Positions 1 through 10,759 of a stretch of 64,000 nucleotides of DNA are shown here, in pieces. How positions within the stretch are numbered: position 1 is the first letter of the stretch; each line of letters starts with the position of its first letter. Under the pieces are notes generated by a model. The model was not told the origin of the DNA and made no database searches. It saw nothing but the letters and a program-made list of their open reading frames with translations. The position numbers and the translations under genes are program-made. Origin of the DNA: Leguminivora glycinivorella (Eukaryota > Arthropoda > Insecta > Lepidoptera > Tortricidae); the NCBI RefSeq assembly GCF_023078275.1, contig NC_062972.1:10910191-10974190 (forward strand), given 5' to 3'.

Positions 1-74
1 AGTCCACCCATCATAAGCTTTAAACAGCTGATGCATGATACTGAACATGATGGGTGTTATTTAATTATTTTATA

Positions 75-390
75 CTAGCTTTTGCCTGCGGCTTTGCTCA
101 CGTTAGAAAGAGACAAAAAGTAGCCTATGTCACTCTCCATCCCTTCAACTATCTCCATTTAAAAAATCACGTCAATTCGTCGTTCCGTTTTGCCGTGAAA
201 GACGGACAAACAAATAGACACACACACTTTCCCATTTATAATAGGACGTATTTATTCAAAATGGAACCAATCCACGGATGAATAATTTTGAAAATCGATT
301 TTATTGATTAAACAAAGAAGTAAACATTTGAATGTAGTTTTCATGTGGGTTGGTTCCATTTTGCATAAATACGTCCTTTATTAGTATGGA
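75..390 (-). mobile_element. Short non-autonomous Helitron (Lep-type), interrupted by a MITE
   Basis: Read on the minus strand, the element begins TCCATACTAATA at 390 and ends in a hairpin-like GC block followed by AAAAGCTAG at 75. It lies between a flanking A (74) and T (391), as expected for Helitron insertion at AT. A second copy at 41270-41458 shares almost the whole sequence. The copy here is interrupted at 244-377 by an unrelated small inverted-repeat element. It has no coding capacity. Confidence 0.7.
244..377. mobile_element. Small MITE nested in the Helitron
   Basis: Its ends are inverted repeats starting GGACGTATTTAT and running about 30 bases into the element with a few mismatches. 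The uninterrupted paralogous sequence at 41440-41455 shows exactly where it entered. The target duplication appears to be TA-like but is blurred by extra T residues, so the superfamily is not certain. Confidence 0.6.
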
Positions 391-545
391 TCTCGGGATG
401 AGACAGCTATTATTCCATAAAACTACCAGTTGTAAACTGCTAAAGTATGGGGATATTTTCACACCTTTTTTACATGCACTTTGATGTTTGTTCTTCCTAA
501 TGACTACAATATTTGTATAATTCAATAACATTAACATTCATTAAC

Positions 546-688
546 AAGATAGTTGAAGGGACAGTGACATTTGTTACTTTTTGTCTCTTCCTAACCCCCT
601 ACTTCCTAAAATGGGGTTGGTGGAATTTTGTATGGAGCATTTCGCAATTTTCCAATTTAACGTGAGCGAAGCTGCGGGCAAAAACTAG
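546..688 (+). mobile_element. Helitron 3' fragment, opposite orientation to 75-390
   Basis: The sequence matches the 75-390 Helitron in reverse orientation (the stretch around TTTTTGTCTCTT and the GC block) and ends in AAAACTAG before a T. The 5' end cannot be placed. It is a degenerate copy with no coding content. Confidence 0.55.
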
Positions 689-775
689 TCCTTAGTATAT
701 TTTTTTTAATTTTAACATTTGATGAAACTGAAATTGGATATGAAAACATATTTTATTGTCACGATTTTATTTTAT

Positions 776-995
776 TGCCCGTGTGGTGACGGGTTAAAAT
801 TTCACCACCCCCTTTCTTCCCGTGGGTGTCGTAGAAGTCGACTGTGGGATTTGGGTTAAATTCTGGCGTAGGCGAGAGGCTGGCAACTTCCTTTCAACCC
901 TTTAATTGCCAAGAGTGGCACTGAGACTTTTTGTAGTTTCATGTGCTCTGCCAACCCCTTTATGGGATACAGGCGTCAATGTATGTATGTATGTA
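776..995 (+). mobile_element. Retroposon 3' fragment with (ATGT)n tail
   Basis: This is a non-coding GC-richer block ending in a TATGTATGTATG simple repeat. I recognise it as a very common lepidopteran LINE-derived 3' region (GTGTGGTGACGGGTTAA start, GGGATACAGGCGT before the tail). No open reading frame survives and the source family cannot be named safely. Confidence 0.5.
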
Positions 996-1182
996 TTTTA
1001 TTGTCATTGTAACAGGTGTTCTAGACCTAGTTCTCATATATAGCAGGTTATTTGAGTTGTTATTGTCATAACGAGGAAATCATTATGTGCCTATACTTGT
1101 GTCATCAACCTCCAACAAGTATACTGTATTTTTAAGTACAATTTAAAGTTAAAAAGTTTATAATATCCCTTTTTTGTTACAG

Positions 1183-1300
1183 AATTTCTTCAGACTTCAT
1201 CGACTAAGAAGATTAGGGCTTAGTGACAATGAAATACATAAACTCCCACCAGACATACAGAACTTTGAGAACTTAGTAGAACTAGACGTCTCCAGAAATG
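1183..1300 (+). CDS. scrib: scrib exon: early leucine-rich repeats
   Basis: The exon is read in phase 0 from AAT after a TTTTTTGTTACAG acceptor and ends with one spare base before GTGAGTA. It encodes about 39 residues starting NFFRLHRLRRLGLSDNEI and ending LVELDVSRN. This matches LRRs 2-3 of insect Scribble, with the LxxLxLSxNxI pattern. The spare G pairs with AT of the exon at 37458 to make Asp. The following intron is 36 kb. The start-codon exon is not in the window. Confidence 0.95.
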
Positions 1301-1363
1301 GTGAGTACTAATAATAAATCTAATTATAATTATGCTTAGGGCAAAAAACTTCAATAGAGATTA

Positions 1364-1656
1364 GAGTCTGGCTAATGAAAGTTGAACCCAGTATTTTTTT
1401 AAAACAGCAACTCTGGATGTCATATCATTGATTGTCATCTGTCAGTGTGACTGTCGCTTTAACGAATTTCGGTAAAAGTTAACAGCGAAATCTATAAATA
1501 ATAATGAATAACACCATAAAAAATAGTAAAGTAAGTGCTGTAAATTAATTAGAATTAATAAAAAAGAAACCATGTTATCAATGTGTTGCCCTTGCCAGCT
1601 TCAATTTTTTTGAAATTGACACGTTTTTTCGGGCTCAACTTTCATTAGCCAGACTC
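1364..1656. mobile_element. MITE with TA target duplication
   Basis: A 293-bp element has terminal inverted repeats GAGTCTGGCTAATGAAAGTTGA (22 bases perfect, longer with one mismatch) and is flanked on both sides by TA. The size, TIR and TA duplication fit a Tc1/mariner-type non-autonomous element. It sits only 63 bp downstream of a scrib exon donor. It has no ORF. Confidence 0.75.
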
Positions 1657-1660
1657 TATG

Positions 1661-4600
1661 GCACAATATGAAACCATAGTCTGAAAAAGATGCCAAAAAT
1701 AATGCACATAGAGTATAAAACACTAATATTATATGTATATCTGTAGAATTGTTTTTTTTTTAAGAGCAATAGTATTTTTCATCTTTACATTATTTTTATT
1801 CCTAATTCATGCTCTTCTCGTGTATGGCAGTGCAGTGACAAATGGAGTTTTTTTCATGGTGCAAAATCTGGTTAATATACAACCTGTTTTTATTGAATTC
1901 CGTTAACTTTAAGGGAAGATTCTTTAGATCAAATACAATTAATTTCTCTAAGAAACTAGCGTCTTAACTCTTACGGTTATTGAGTTATTAAAAAAATAAA
2001 GATAATTACTGAACATGTGTGTGACAGCCTTTACCAATTCCTAATGTTATTTTTTTGACATGTGCCGTCAATCACTTGACACTAACTTGAATGTTATTCT
2101 TAAGGGTCTCTCATACTAATAAATTCATTTATTATGTATGAAAATGATGAAAATTTTTTTTTGTTAATTTAACTAAAAGTGATATACAGGATGGTTCCTG
2201 ATAATGAACGTACGTAAAAATTCGACACGTACGAACTACGTGTCGAATTTAACGGAAAACAAAAAAAAACACGGTGTATATAGTTAAGTCAAGAGGCACA
2301 CTGCACTGGGGTCATCCTATTAAGAGTAATTAAATTGGCAATATATAGGCAATTAGGCAGCCTATTTTATATATGTATAATAATAAATATTATTAAAAAA
2401 TTAAAACACGTATTTTACCAGTTTACCGACGACCGTGACGAGGTTAATTGCAGTTGTGCATGATTTCTTATCTAAACATTACATAATGTACCTGTACATG
2501 ATAACTATATCTTCTGGTGTTTTTAAAACTTAATGAAAACTGTCACAATACCTTTGATTACCTGTTATATTGTTGGCTACTTATTGCAATCTATATTGGA
2601 AATTACAGTACATTACTCAGGTAATTAGTAAATTAGGTAACTTATTCAAATTAATGTTAATGAACCGAATAATAAGTTTTATTCTTAACCCAAGAATTTC
2701 GGAAATTAGTCAAATATGAATTCTGTCAAATTGTCAAATAAAGTCTAAACTATGGTGGTAACTATAAATATATATTATAATATAGTGTTTGCTTGCATTG
2801 GTGTCCAATAAATTCCTAGAGTTCCGTACTTGAAAAGATAAAAAAATCAACCCTTTTTAAATTACCTCGTCAATCTGTTATAAAAAGCATCAAGTTCCTT
2901 GTATCGGTAACGCGTAATGGTATCTAGTTGAAGTTAAAACGAACGATGTAGGGAATAAAGGAAAAATAAATAGAGAGCTAAAAATTTGTCAGAAATAAAA
3001 AAATAAGTTTAAATTTTGCGCAACCCTCTAGAAGTTAGTACGACTTGCACTTGTCCTATTTATTTATAAATTCGTGTCTCCGAGGTTCAACCTGTCGTGT
3101 CGTGTAGTTTACAGACCGTTAAAAAATGGCTACCAACCAATGATTATAACATAGAAAAATAAATAAAGAAAAAACATTCACGAACGTAACCATGCACGTC
3201 GCGTGCTTCTAATGCGTCACCGCATATCTCCACGTCGCTTTAGGTACGGCTCAGGTGCGAAAACAATAGTGCTCGTTCAATGAAAATTGTCCTTCTCCTT
3301 ACTTAGTTCCTACCACGTCACTGATGGTTGTAAAAAAACATAGTTTACACGTTCTTAGTACACAGTAGCATCGTCATTGTTGATTGTTCTCGGGTTCTCA
3401 GGTAAATGATAAATTGCCACTAATTTGATGACCTGCTTTTATTCGTTGTAGCATTTTTGAACGCAGTTCGCATAAGCTCCGAGTGAATAGCGAAATGAGT
3501 TGAACAGAAATAACAGAATCTTGTAAAGCAGGAAAATGAAGTTAGCTTGAAATGAAATTGTTCGTTTTCTGGTAAATTGAACTTCTGAGAATATTAAATA
3601 CGACGTGAATGTCTTTTATGGAAGCTAATTTAATATTTCTATTAATTTCGTCTGCGAAAGGTTAAGATGTTTTACTTACCGCTTCTACGGGCCCTTAGCT
3701 ACACATAAGTTATGTCTGTTGAATATATACCAAGACAGTATTTTGAAAATATAGCATCATCTTCATCATCGAGTTGGCATCGTTTGTTACCCGAACTAAG
3801 GCTAACCTTTAATCATTAGTGTATTCAGTAGCTATGCTGCACCTCTTTTACGAGATTGACTGCCACCTAAGATCTTACATTCTAGAGAGGAAATTCACTA
3901 ATAATACCTACATAATAATACAACATACCGCGAGCAAGCGCACGGATCCAATTTTATTATATTGTGTGAAAATGTGAAATGCAAAGGAGCACCCATTCAG
4001 AGTTCAAAAATGAAAAGTATCGGGACTGCTGATAGATATCTAATCAATTAAGTATGCCGCTCATACTTTTATTAAAAATAATCGTCCTTATATCCCTTAA
4101 ACACATTTTCGTACAGAGATCGCCTGTTCAATAAGATGGTACTATAAAATTTGTAGTCCCTTCGGTGTTGTAGATAATTTAATACAACTTAGAACTGGTA
4201 CATTCTGCACCTGTGAGTGATGACAATTAGCTCACATGAGGTTTCCATCGACCTTGCGAAGTGCGCGCTGACGGTCGACTCTACGCAGAAAATCTCTGCT
4301 TAGCACCTTCCCGTTAGTGTCACTATGTATGTATGTATGCCTGTGTGGTTACATATTTTTATTTAAACAGCTATCAATTTACTTTTCCTAAATAGTTTTT
4401 AATCAAATGTAAAAAAATATTGTTAGTCTTTTATACACATGACATGAGCCTATTTGTGATTGTTCAGGCCAATGCTCGAGGGAAAAAATGGTTGAAGTAT
4501 TTCATCATCATTCAGCGTAATTTGTGGTTTCCTAATAAGAGTTATAATATGTGAAAAACCTGTGATTTACAAAACGTGAATAATTGAATACCCGACCGTC

Positions 4601-5017
4601 AAACCGGTTAACTTTGCCATCTAACAGGCACAGGACATAACAGGGTCTGATCAGGTATCGTGCTTATATTACCCGACCCACTAAAAGTATACGTTGTAAA
4701 GGAAGTGGCAATACTGCATTCCTCGCCATTCACAGTATATTTTGTTGCACCGGTTTATATGTGCGGCGTTTAAAAATAGAGTAACAAGTCCAACAAGTGT
4801 GACATCGGTACAATCGTTTGGGAATTTACTTGTCCAAGGAAACAATGTTCATATTTTTATTGATATTGACAACACGGACATTCGGATTAAATATGAATAA
4901 AATGTATTAAATAAATTATTTATTTAGAGAGATAATAATAATAATAAAAATAAACTAACTCATCCAAACTTCAACCCATAGACCTGATCTATTCTTTCCA
5001 TTTTATTGACAATAGTT
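1661..5017. other. Intronic AT-rich DNA, nothing identified
   Basis: This is part of the 36-kb scrib intron. I see no coding exon with paired splice sites, no RNA gene and no assignable transposon here. The only local structure is a 14-base-arm hairpin at 2217-2250 (ACACGTA/TACGTGT core) and short simple repeats such as the ATGTATGT run near 4325. Confidence 0.5.
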
Positions 5018-5020
5018 TCC

Positions 5021-5086
5021 AATGCCTGCTGAAACCGGTTCACGGGTATCTATTCATGTACCCGTGAATGGGTTCCAGCAGGCGTT
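5021..5086. repeat. Imperfect hairpin, about 28-base arms
   Basis: The left arm starts AATGCCTGCTGAAACC and the right arm ends GGTTCCAGCAGGCGTT. The arms are complementary with a few mismatches around a 10-base loop. This is probably the remains of a small inverted-repeat element, but no target duplication is evident. Confidence 0.5.
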
Positions 5087-5213
5087 CTACATGACATCAA
5101 ATATCTCCAAACGGCCTCTACGTGTTGGATCTATATCCCCACGCACGCCTTATAAATGACCGGGCTCGAAAGACCCGAGAGTTTAAAAACGGAGAAACAA
5201 ATAATAATAAAAT

Positions 5214-5835
5214 ACTTTTCTCAAACATGGTATGAAATATTGATGTTATGTGCCTTATAATTGGCAGCGAAGTATGACGTTGCAGGTGCGGCTAGGACGA
5301 TTGATAGAAATGGAATTTCATACAAACCTTGCAGGCCAAGGCCGGCAAAGTCCTCTTTTTTAATTTCCAAACACAGATAATTGTGACATAACATCCAGGT
5401 ATTTAGCCAATTAAAAAAAAAAACTATAAGGGGCTTTATAGACGTGCCGACTGCAACTGGTACGGGCCCTAGACAATATTTGATTTTGGGTGCGTTTTCA
5501 TACAAAAAAAATTTTTTTCGTTTTTTTTGAATTTTTTTAATTAATTTTGTTTTTTTATAAGCGTATACTAACGTAGCGTATTAATTATGCGTATACGGGG
5601 TATCAAAGGGGAACGAAAATTCAATTATTTTTGCGCTACGACGCACCGTTTAGGAGATACAGCCATCCAAAGTTACTATTTTCAGTAGACTTTATTTATT
5701 TCATACCATGTTTGAGAAAAGCACTATACATACCTCGGCGGGAAATGGGGTTGCCCGCCTCAGACCTATCCTGTCTATATGTCTTCGGCCGGCAACCCCC
5801 TTTGTCCCGGCCTCTGTAGTAATGTACTATTATTG
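5214..5835 (-). repeat. Dispersed repeat copy with TCTCAAACATGG inverted ends
   Basis: CTTTTCTCAAACATGGTATGA at about 5216 is repeated in inverted orientation at 5701-5722. Inside lies the motif GCAGGCCAAGGCC, and outside on the right a GC-rich block (CCTCGGCGGGAAATGG, GGCCTCTGTAGTAATGTAC). The same modules recur in opposite orientation at 18750-19070, and part of them at 34895-34975. The apparent small ORFs inside are not conserved between copies, so I treat this as a non-coding transposable-element family of unknown class. Confidence 0.55.
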
Positions 5836-6838
5836 CACACTACAGAAGAAAAAGAAACATAATTCAGAACAGATACAACGTGGTAGGTAACAACAGGTGG
5901 TCTTATCGCTAAAACAGCGGTCTCTTACAGACAACCTTCAGATAGTCGAGTGGCGATCGGAATAAAATTTACGGGTGGTGCAAAAAAGAATAACAGAAGG
6001 CTAGTATCTAAATGTACAATATAATAAAATACATATACTACAAATATAAAAACTATGATAGACTACATATACTAATAAATACAAAAATATATGAGATATA
6101 ACTATGGAGACCATTTCAACGACATGAAATTTCTTGGAAAACAGAAAGTTTATGAAGTAGACAAATAATGATCCTTCAACATTTAAAAAAAAATGGGTAA
6201 TGAAGTTGCACGTCTAATATTAATGGGCAGATTATTCCACAGTCGAACCGCACGAAAACTGAAAGAGTTGTTGTAGAATTTTGAAGTGGAAGGAGGTGGG
6301 ACAAGCAGCAGATTTTGCGCACATCTAAGGGAAGAAAGAAACTTAAATCGGGATTTGAGATAACAAGGAGTATTAGGGTGAAACAAGGTGGCATACAAGA
6401 GAGAAAGAATATGAGTATTGCGTCGGAGACGAATAGGTAACCACTTGAGCTGTGCTCGAAAACTAGAAATGTGGTCAAATTTGCGCAACCCAAATATAAA
6501 TCGAATGCAAACGTTTTGGAGCCGTTCAAGTTTGTTCAACTGCTCTTCGGTGATATCTACATAGCAAGTGTCAGCGTAGTCCAAGATGGGCAGAAGGAGA
6601 GACTGGGCAAGCGCAATTTTAGTAGTCAAAGGCAGAAAGTTACGGACTCGGCGTAAAGAACCAACAGTAGCAAAAATCCTTCTGCTCACCTCGCTGATCT
6701 GCGGAATCCAGGATAGAGTACGATCAATAATTACGCCTAAATTTTTAACATGATTTGAAAAAGGAATCGATACTCCATCGAACAAAACACCAGGGAGGTT
6801 TTCAAAATCAACTCTTGCTATGGTTCTTGGGCTGCCAA
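5836..6838 (-). pseudogene. Jockey/CR1-superfamily LINE, 3' part (C-terminal reverse-transcriptase ORF)
   Basis: An open frame on the minus strand enters at about 6838 without a start and stops at 6183-6185. Its residues include FSNHVKNLGVIIDRTLSW, LLPILDYADTCY, QNVCIRFIFGLRK and RLWNNLPINIR. This is the post-RT C-terminal region typical of Jockey/CR1-type non-LTR retrotransposons, downstream of the YADD catalytic motif, which is missing. The 5' end is truncated. Sequence from 6182 down to about 5836 is probable 3' UTR (AACAGGTGGTCTTATCGCTAA in the + sense is a familiar lepidopteran LINE 3' UTR block). The roughly 218-residue frame is intact, suggesting a fairly recent truncated insertion. 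It cannot be active. Confidence 0.8.
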
Positions 6839-6989
6839 TTATAATTATAATAATAATATAGATAATTATTATAGATAATTATTTAGTGGCTGAAATGATG
6901 TGTATCAGTTATTGTACTATGAAGGGAATTAACAATGATGAGTAGGAGGACCTAATTTGCCTCACTTTTATGTATCTACTATACAATAT

Positions 6990-7090
6990 ACAATAAGGCA
7001 CTGGTCTCACGAAAAGCGAGTAAGCTATGAGCTATCGGCGGCGATAGAAACGGACAAAAGATAGTCTCTCCCTTGTAAATAAAAGAGACG
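6990..7090. mobile_element. Half copy of the 56142-56373 MITE family
   Basis: The stretch AAGGCACTGGTCTCACG followed by GAGCTATCGGCGG and AAATAAAAGAGACGCGATGA matches one arm of the inverted-repeat MITE at 56142-56373. The other arm is not seen, so this is a partial or decayed copy. Confidence 0.55.
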
Positions 7091-8095
7091 CGATGATAGC
7101 CCGACGATCATTACTTACACATAAAATGTACAGTTTCATATTCAAAGTTGCCTATCTAATTGCTGCACTTTACTTAAAGACGTTTTAGGTTAACCTAAGA
7201 AAGTTCAATTAGCTACGATATAAAGAACACAGCGGAACGTTATGGATACCGTTTTAGAACCGTGCCTCGGGCGAGGTCTCGCAAATTATGCTTCTCGGTG
7301 TAAGACGCGAACGCTGCAAACTGCAAAATAGAGCACAGCTATTTGCATATTATTCTGCTATAGGAAATACAGCCAACCAATGCTTCCATTTTTTTACGAT
7401 TAATATCACTTCGTGTTTTTAAAGATTGGGAATTGGTTCACCAAACGCGAGTGTTTTAGGGAAAACGTCCCACTTTCTCGATAATGGAGTTCCTTTCCTA
7501 ATACTATGATCTAAATCTACGTAGTTATTAGAGGATACATTAATAGATAATGGCATTGCATATGCGTTAACATTAGATGATAGTATTGAGTAATGTAATA
7601 GCTGTAATAATAATGGTTCCAGATAAATGTAGAGCTAAATGCTATTCTTATCAAAAGTTAAATACAATTAAATAATGTGTATTTATTGTATTTTAGTACT
7701 ATAGAAAATAAGAACACTTGAAAACAGATTCTTGCGCCGCAGTATTCGGTTCTGTACCGCTAGATCGACGTCAGTTTGCATTTCGAGAACTCATTGTGTT
7801 TAACAATAATTCCACACCGCGGGTGCTAAGCAATGTTGCCTTTGGTGGGATATTTTGTAAATAGTGTAATCGGTCGGTGTATCGTTTTGTATATTATGTA
7901 TGGGCGATGTCATGTAGCTATAGGCCAACCGGTCGACCATGGTTATATTGACCTTATAAATTGAAAATAGATATCATACATGGGGGTGGGGGGTTAGGAA
8001 CATATCACGTGTATTTTTTTTGTTACACTAACTTAAAGAAAAAATCATATTTCTGAGCCATTTTTATATCAACTTTTACAGTCAGAACTTGCGTT
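7091..8095. other. Intronic DNA, nothing identified
   Basis: This is AT-rich scrib intron. I found no exon-like ORF, no RNA gene and no assignable repeat boundary. Confidence 0.45.
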
Positions 8096-8104
8096 GTGCA
8101 GTGC

Positions 8105-8400
8105 AAAGAGAACAGAATAGAATAGAATATAATTTATTCGTGAACACAGTCAAGATTAATTGCACATTACAACACAAACAGAAAGGAATGAAGTGCCACG
8201 AAATGGCCTCATCTCAGCGTGTTGCTGGTGACTTCCAGCGCTGATCTTCCGATGAGACCATCAAGTGAGAAAAATAGAGCTGTGTGCAGTCAGTTATTTT
8301 TAATTCTCAAAGATTCTTTTAGTTTGCCCTCATCATGTGTACACGGACAGTCTGTTATAGACGGTCAACCTAATCATGGCACTGAAAAAAGGCGGCAAAT
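8105..8400 (-). mobile_element. Possible LINE 3' end
   Basis: On the minus strand the segment ends CGAATAAATTATATTCTATTCTATTC, a short-repeat tail like those of lepidopteran non-LTR elements. No conserved ORF is visible. This is a weak call from tail style only. Confidence 0.3.
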
Positions 8401-8477
8401 TTGACAAATGTAGAGCTCACCGGCCAACTGTCTTCAAAAAACGCATGCCTTCCTAAACCTTGACGTTGGCGGAATCA

Positions 8478-8763
8478 TAGAAATAAATAAATAATTAAAT
8501 AAATAAATAAATAATTAAATATTACAGGACATTCTTACACAGATTGACTGAGGCCCACGCTAAGCTCAAGAAGGCTTGTGTTGTGGGTACTCAGACAACG
8601 ATATATATATATATAATATACAAATACTTATATACATAGAAAACATCCATGACTCAGGAACAAATATCTGTGCTCATCACACAAATAAATGCCCTTACCG
8701 GGATTCGAACCCGGGACCGCGGCGCAGCAGGCAGGGTCACTACCGACTGCGCCAGACCGGCCA
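8478..8763 (-). mobile_element. tRNA-derived SINE, full structure
   Basis: On the minus strand a tRNA-like head carries an A box (TGGCGCAGTCGGTA, complement of 8741-8754) and a B box (GGTTCGAATCC, complement of 8701-8711). A body containing GTATATAAGTATTTGTATAT and CTTGAGCTTAGCGTGGG follows, then an AAAT-rich tail at 8478-8522. Pol III promoter boxes plus a non-tRNA body identify it as a SINE and not a tRNA gene. A related copy lies on the + strand at 21266-21466. Confidence 0.8.
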
Positions 8764-8867
8764 AGTGTGAGTTGGATTCGTGTTGCAAGGGTTCCTTACA
8801 TCACAAGAAGAGCTTAAGCGCCTTAAGTCATTTTTGAAAACAAAATAATCGATATTTTGAACAATTT

Positions 8868-9330
8868 ATAAAAAACCGGTCAAGAGCGTGTCGGGCCACG
8901 CTCAGTGTAGGGTTCCGTAGTTTTCCGTATTTTTCTCAAAAACTACTTAACCTATCAAGTTCAAAACAATTTTCTTATAAAGTTCTACTTTTGTGATTTT
9001 TTCATATTTTTTAAACATATAGTTTAAAAGTTAGAGGGGGGGGGGACACTTTTTTTTTCCTTTAGGAGCGATTATTTCCGAAAATATTAATATTATCAAA
9101 AAACGATTTTAGTAAACCCTTATTAATTTTTAAATACCTATCTAACAATATATCACACGTTGGGGTTGGAATGAAAAAAAAAATCAGTCCCCACTTTACA
9201 TGTAGGGGGGGTGCCCTAACAAAACATTTTTTTCCACTTTTTATTTTACCACTTTATTGGCGTGTTTGATATAATGATACCAAATTTCAGCTTTCTAGTG
9301 CTAACTAGTGGTCACTGAGATTACCCGCCT
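8868..9330 (+). repeat. Dispersed repeat A, 3'-divergent copy
   Basis: The copy starts AAACCGGTCAAGAGCGTGTC and contains GGGTTCCGTAG, the G-run before the CTTTAGGAGCGATTATTTCCG motif, and TATCACACGTTGGGGTTGGAATG. It matches the full copy at 15537-16085 as far as the segment CAGCTTTCTAGTGCTAAC. It then runs into unrelated inverted-repeat sequence and lacks the (GGAC)n end. Confidence 0.7.
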
Positions 9331-9339
9331 TTTAAATAC

Positions 9340-9675
9340 GTATAAGGGCCATTTTTTTTCAAAGTTGTCCACCCCATTTTTTTTGTCACATGGGTATTTT
9401 TTACGCGATTCATATTCAGAATCGCGAGGTCTTTTGATCGTGATAGGAGAAAAAAATGTCCCAAGATTTCCATATTTTTTTTTAGACCTTCCATTCCGTT
9501 ACCGCCATACAAAATGTATGAAAAAATGGTAAAGGAATAGAGAAAAACCTTGGGACACTTTTTTACTCCTATTAGGATTGAAGGAGCCCGCGATTCTGAG
9601 TGGAAAGCACATAAAAAAATCCAAATAAAAAAAAAGTGGGGTAGACAACTTTGAAAAAAAAAATGGGCCAATTAA
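9340..9675. repeat. Imperfect inverted repeat, about 330 bp
   Basis: The left side reads GGGCCATTTTTTTTCAAAGTTG and the right side CAACTTTGAAAAAAAAAATGGGCC. Further paired blocks (TGTCCCAAG/CTTGGGACA, ATTCAGAATCGCG/CGCGATTCTGAGT) lie toward the centre. Overlapping ORFs on both strands arise from this symmetry. It is likely a foldback-type MITE, with no target duplication resolved. Confidence 0.55.
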
Positions 9676-9989
9676 CGCTCTTTCATTTGATATGTAACAC
9701 GCTAAAAAACTATTTCAAAAAACTTTGATTTCTAATTTTCACTTTTACCCCCCAAAAGTGGCCCCTATAGTTGTTTTTTTTATTTTATTTAAATTACATG
9801 CCCGTCTTTGGGTCATAAGTTTACATAATTATGTGTGCCAAACAACTTAATCGGTTCAGTTGTTTCGGTTCAGTGGTTTCCTTTTTGAGGTACGGTTTAA
9901 TTCTCATAGAAAATTTGAATTTCGTGCCAAGATTTGGTTGATTCGTGAGTTGGAAAAAAGTCTACTTAAGTTGCCAAAAAATCATACAC

Positions 9990-10085
9990 GAAAGAAAAAA
10001 CGACAAAGCCCACGCACTGGTGGCCGAGCCGGGAATCGAACCGCGGCTAACGTCTTTACCACTAGGCCACCCACCCGCCGTGGTA
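9990..10085 (-). mobile_element. tRNA-headed SINE, second family
   Basis: The minus strand carries an A box TGGCCTAGTGGT (complement of 10058-10069) and a B box GGTTCGATTCC (complement of 10031-10041), 16 bases apart. The flanks do not close an acceptor stem, so a functional tRNA is unlikely. The body may continue on the low-coordinate side, but I cannot place its end. Confidence 0.6.
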
Positions 10086-10230
10086 CCCGACGAAATTTCT
10101 CTAGTGTATGTTATCTCTGATAAGGCTAGGCGCCTTTTGACCAACTCTAAGGGCGAGCAATTAGTGCTTGCACCTCCTATATGAATCCTTTGCAGGATTA
10201 CGATATAGCGAGAGAGATGGTGCTGCCATC

Positions 10231-10304
10231 TATACAACTAGGGAACAAATCAAATTATTTAAAAATATTCAATAAAATAATTTGATTTGTCCCCTAGTTG
10301 TATA
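10231..10304. repeat. Hairpin with 30-base arms
   Basis: The left arm starts TATACAACTAGGGAACAAAT and the right arm ends ATTTGTCCCCTAGTTGTATA. The arms differ by one mismatch and are separated by a 14-base AT-rich loop. It looks like a very short inverted-repeat insertion or a template-switch product. Confidence 0.6.
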
Positions 10305-10665
10305 TTGACCTTGAGTGTACCTACTGAATACGTTGTCAATGTGTTTAACTGCTCAACATTGTCAACCCAACCTTGCCAAGCATACTGACTAAATAAGCTA
10401 GTGATGTGCCACTAAATAATATTTATATACTCACATATAGGTCTTATTCAACAATTTCTAATAAACATAAAAAGCTGTTCGCCGTCAAACACCAACTAAA
10501 AAAACATCTTGCCTACTGCACCATCCAAGTCTTTACTTAACTATAATTTAACCGAAATGACGATAACATTTGAACTTTGATCCCACTTCTTGGCTAATTA
10601 AATTTTGTGTATTTTAGACCTTCCTTGCTCCAGCACAGAGAGAGTAACTTGTTTACGGTGGTTTA

Positions 10666-10695
10666 AACATAAGCAAGTTTGAACTTGCTTATGTT
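10666..10695. repeat. 30-bp palindrome
   Basis: Arms AACATAAGCAAGTT and AACTTGCTTATGTT are separated by TG. Further degenerate copies of the AGCAAGTT/AACTTGCT word occur up to 10757, so this is a locally repeated word and not a recognised regulatory site. Confidence 0.55.
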
Positions 10696-10759
10696 ATTAA
10701 CTTGCTTATATTAACTTGAGTTAACGAGGTAAACATATTAATATGTATGAGCAAGTTTT

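Noticed and set aside
8695..8763. tRNA gene (also around 10031-10070 and 21300)
   Set aside because: Pol III A/B boxes are present but no closed acceptor stem, and they continue into SINE bodies.
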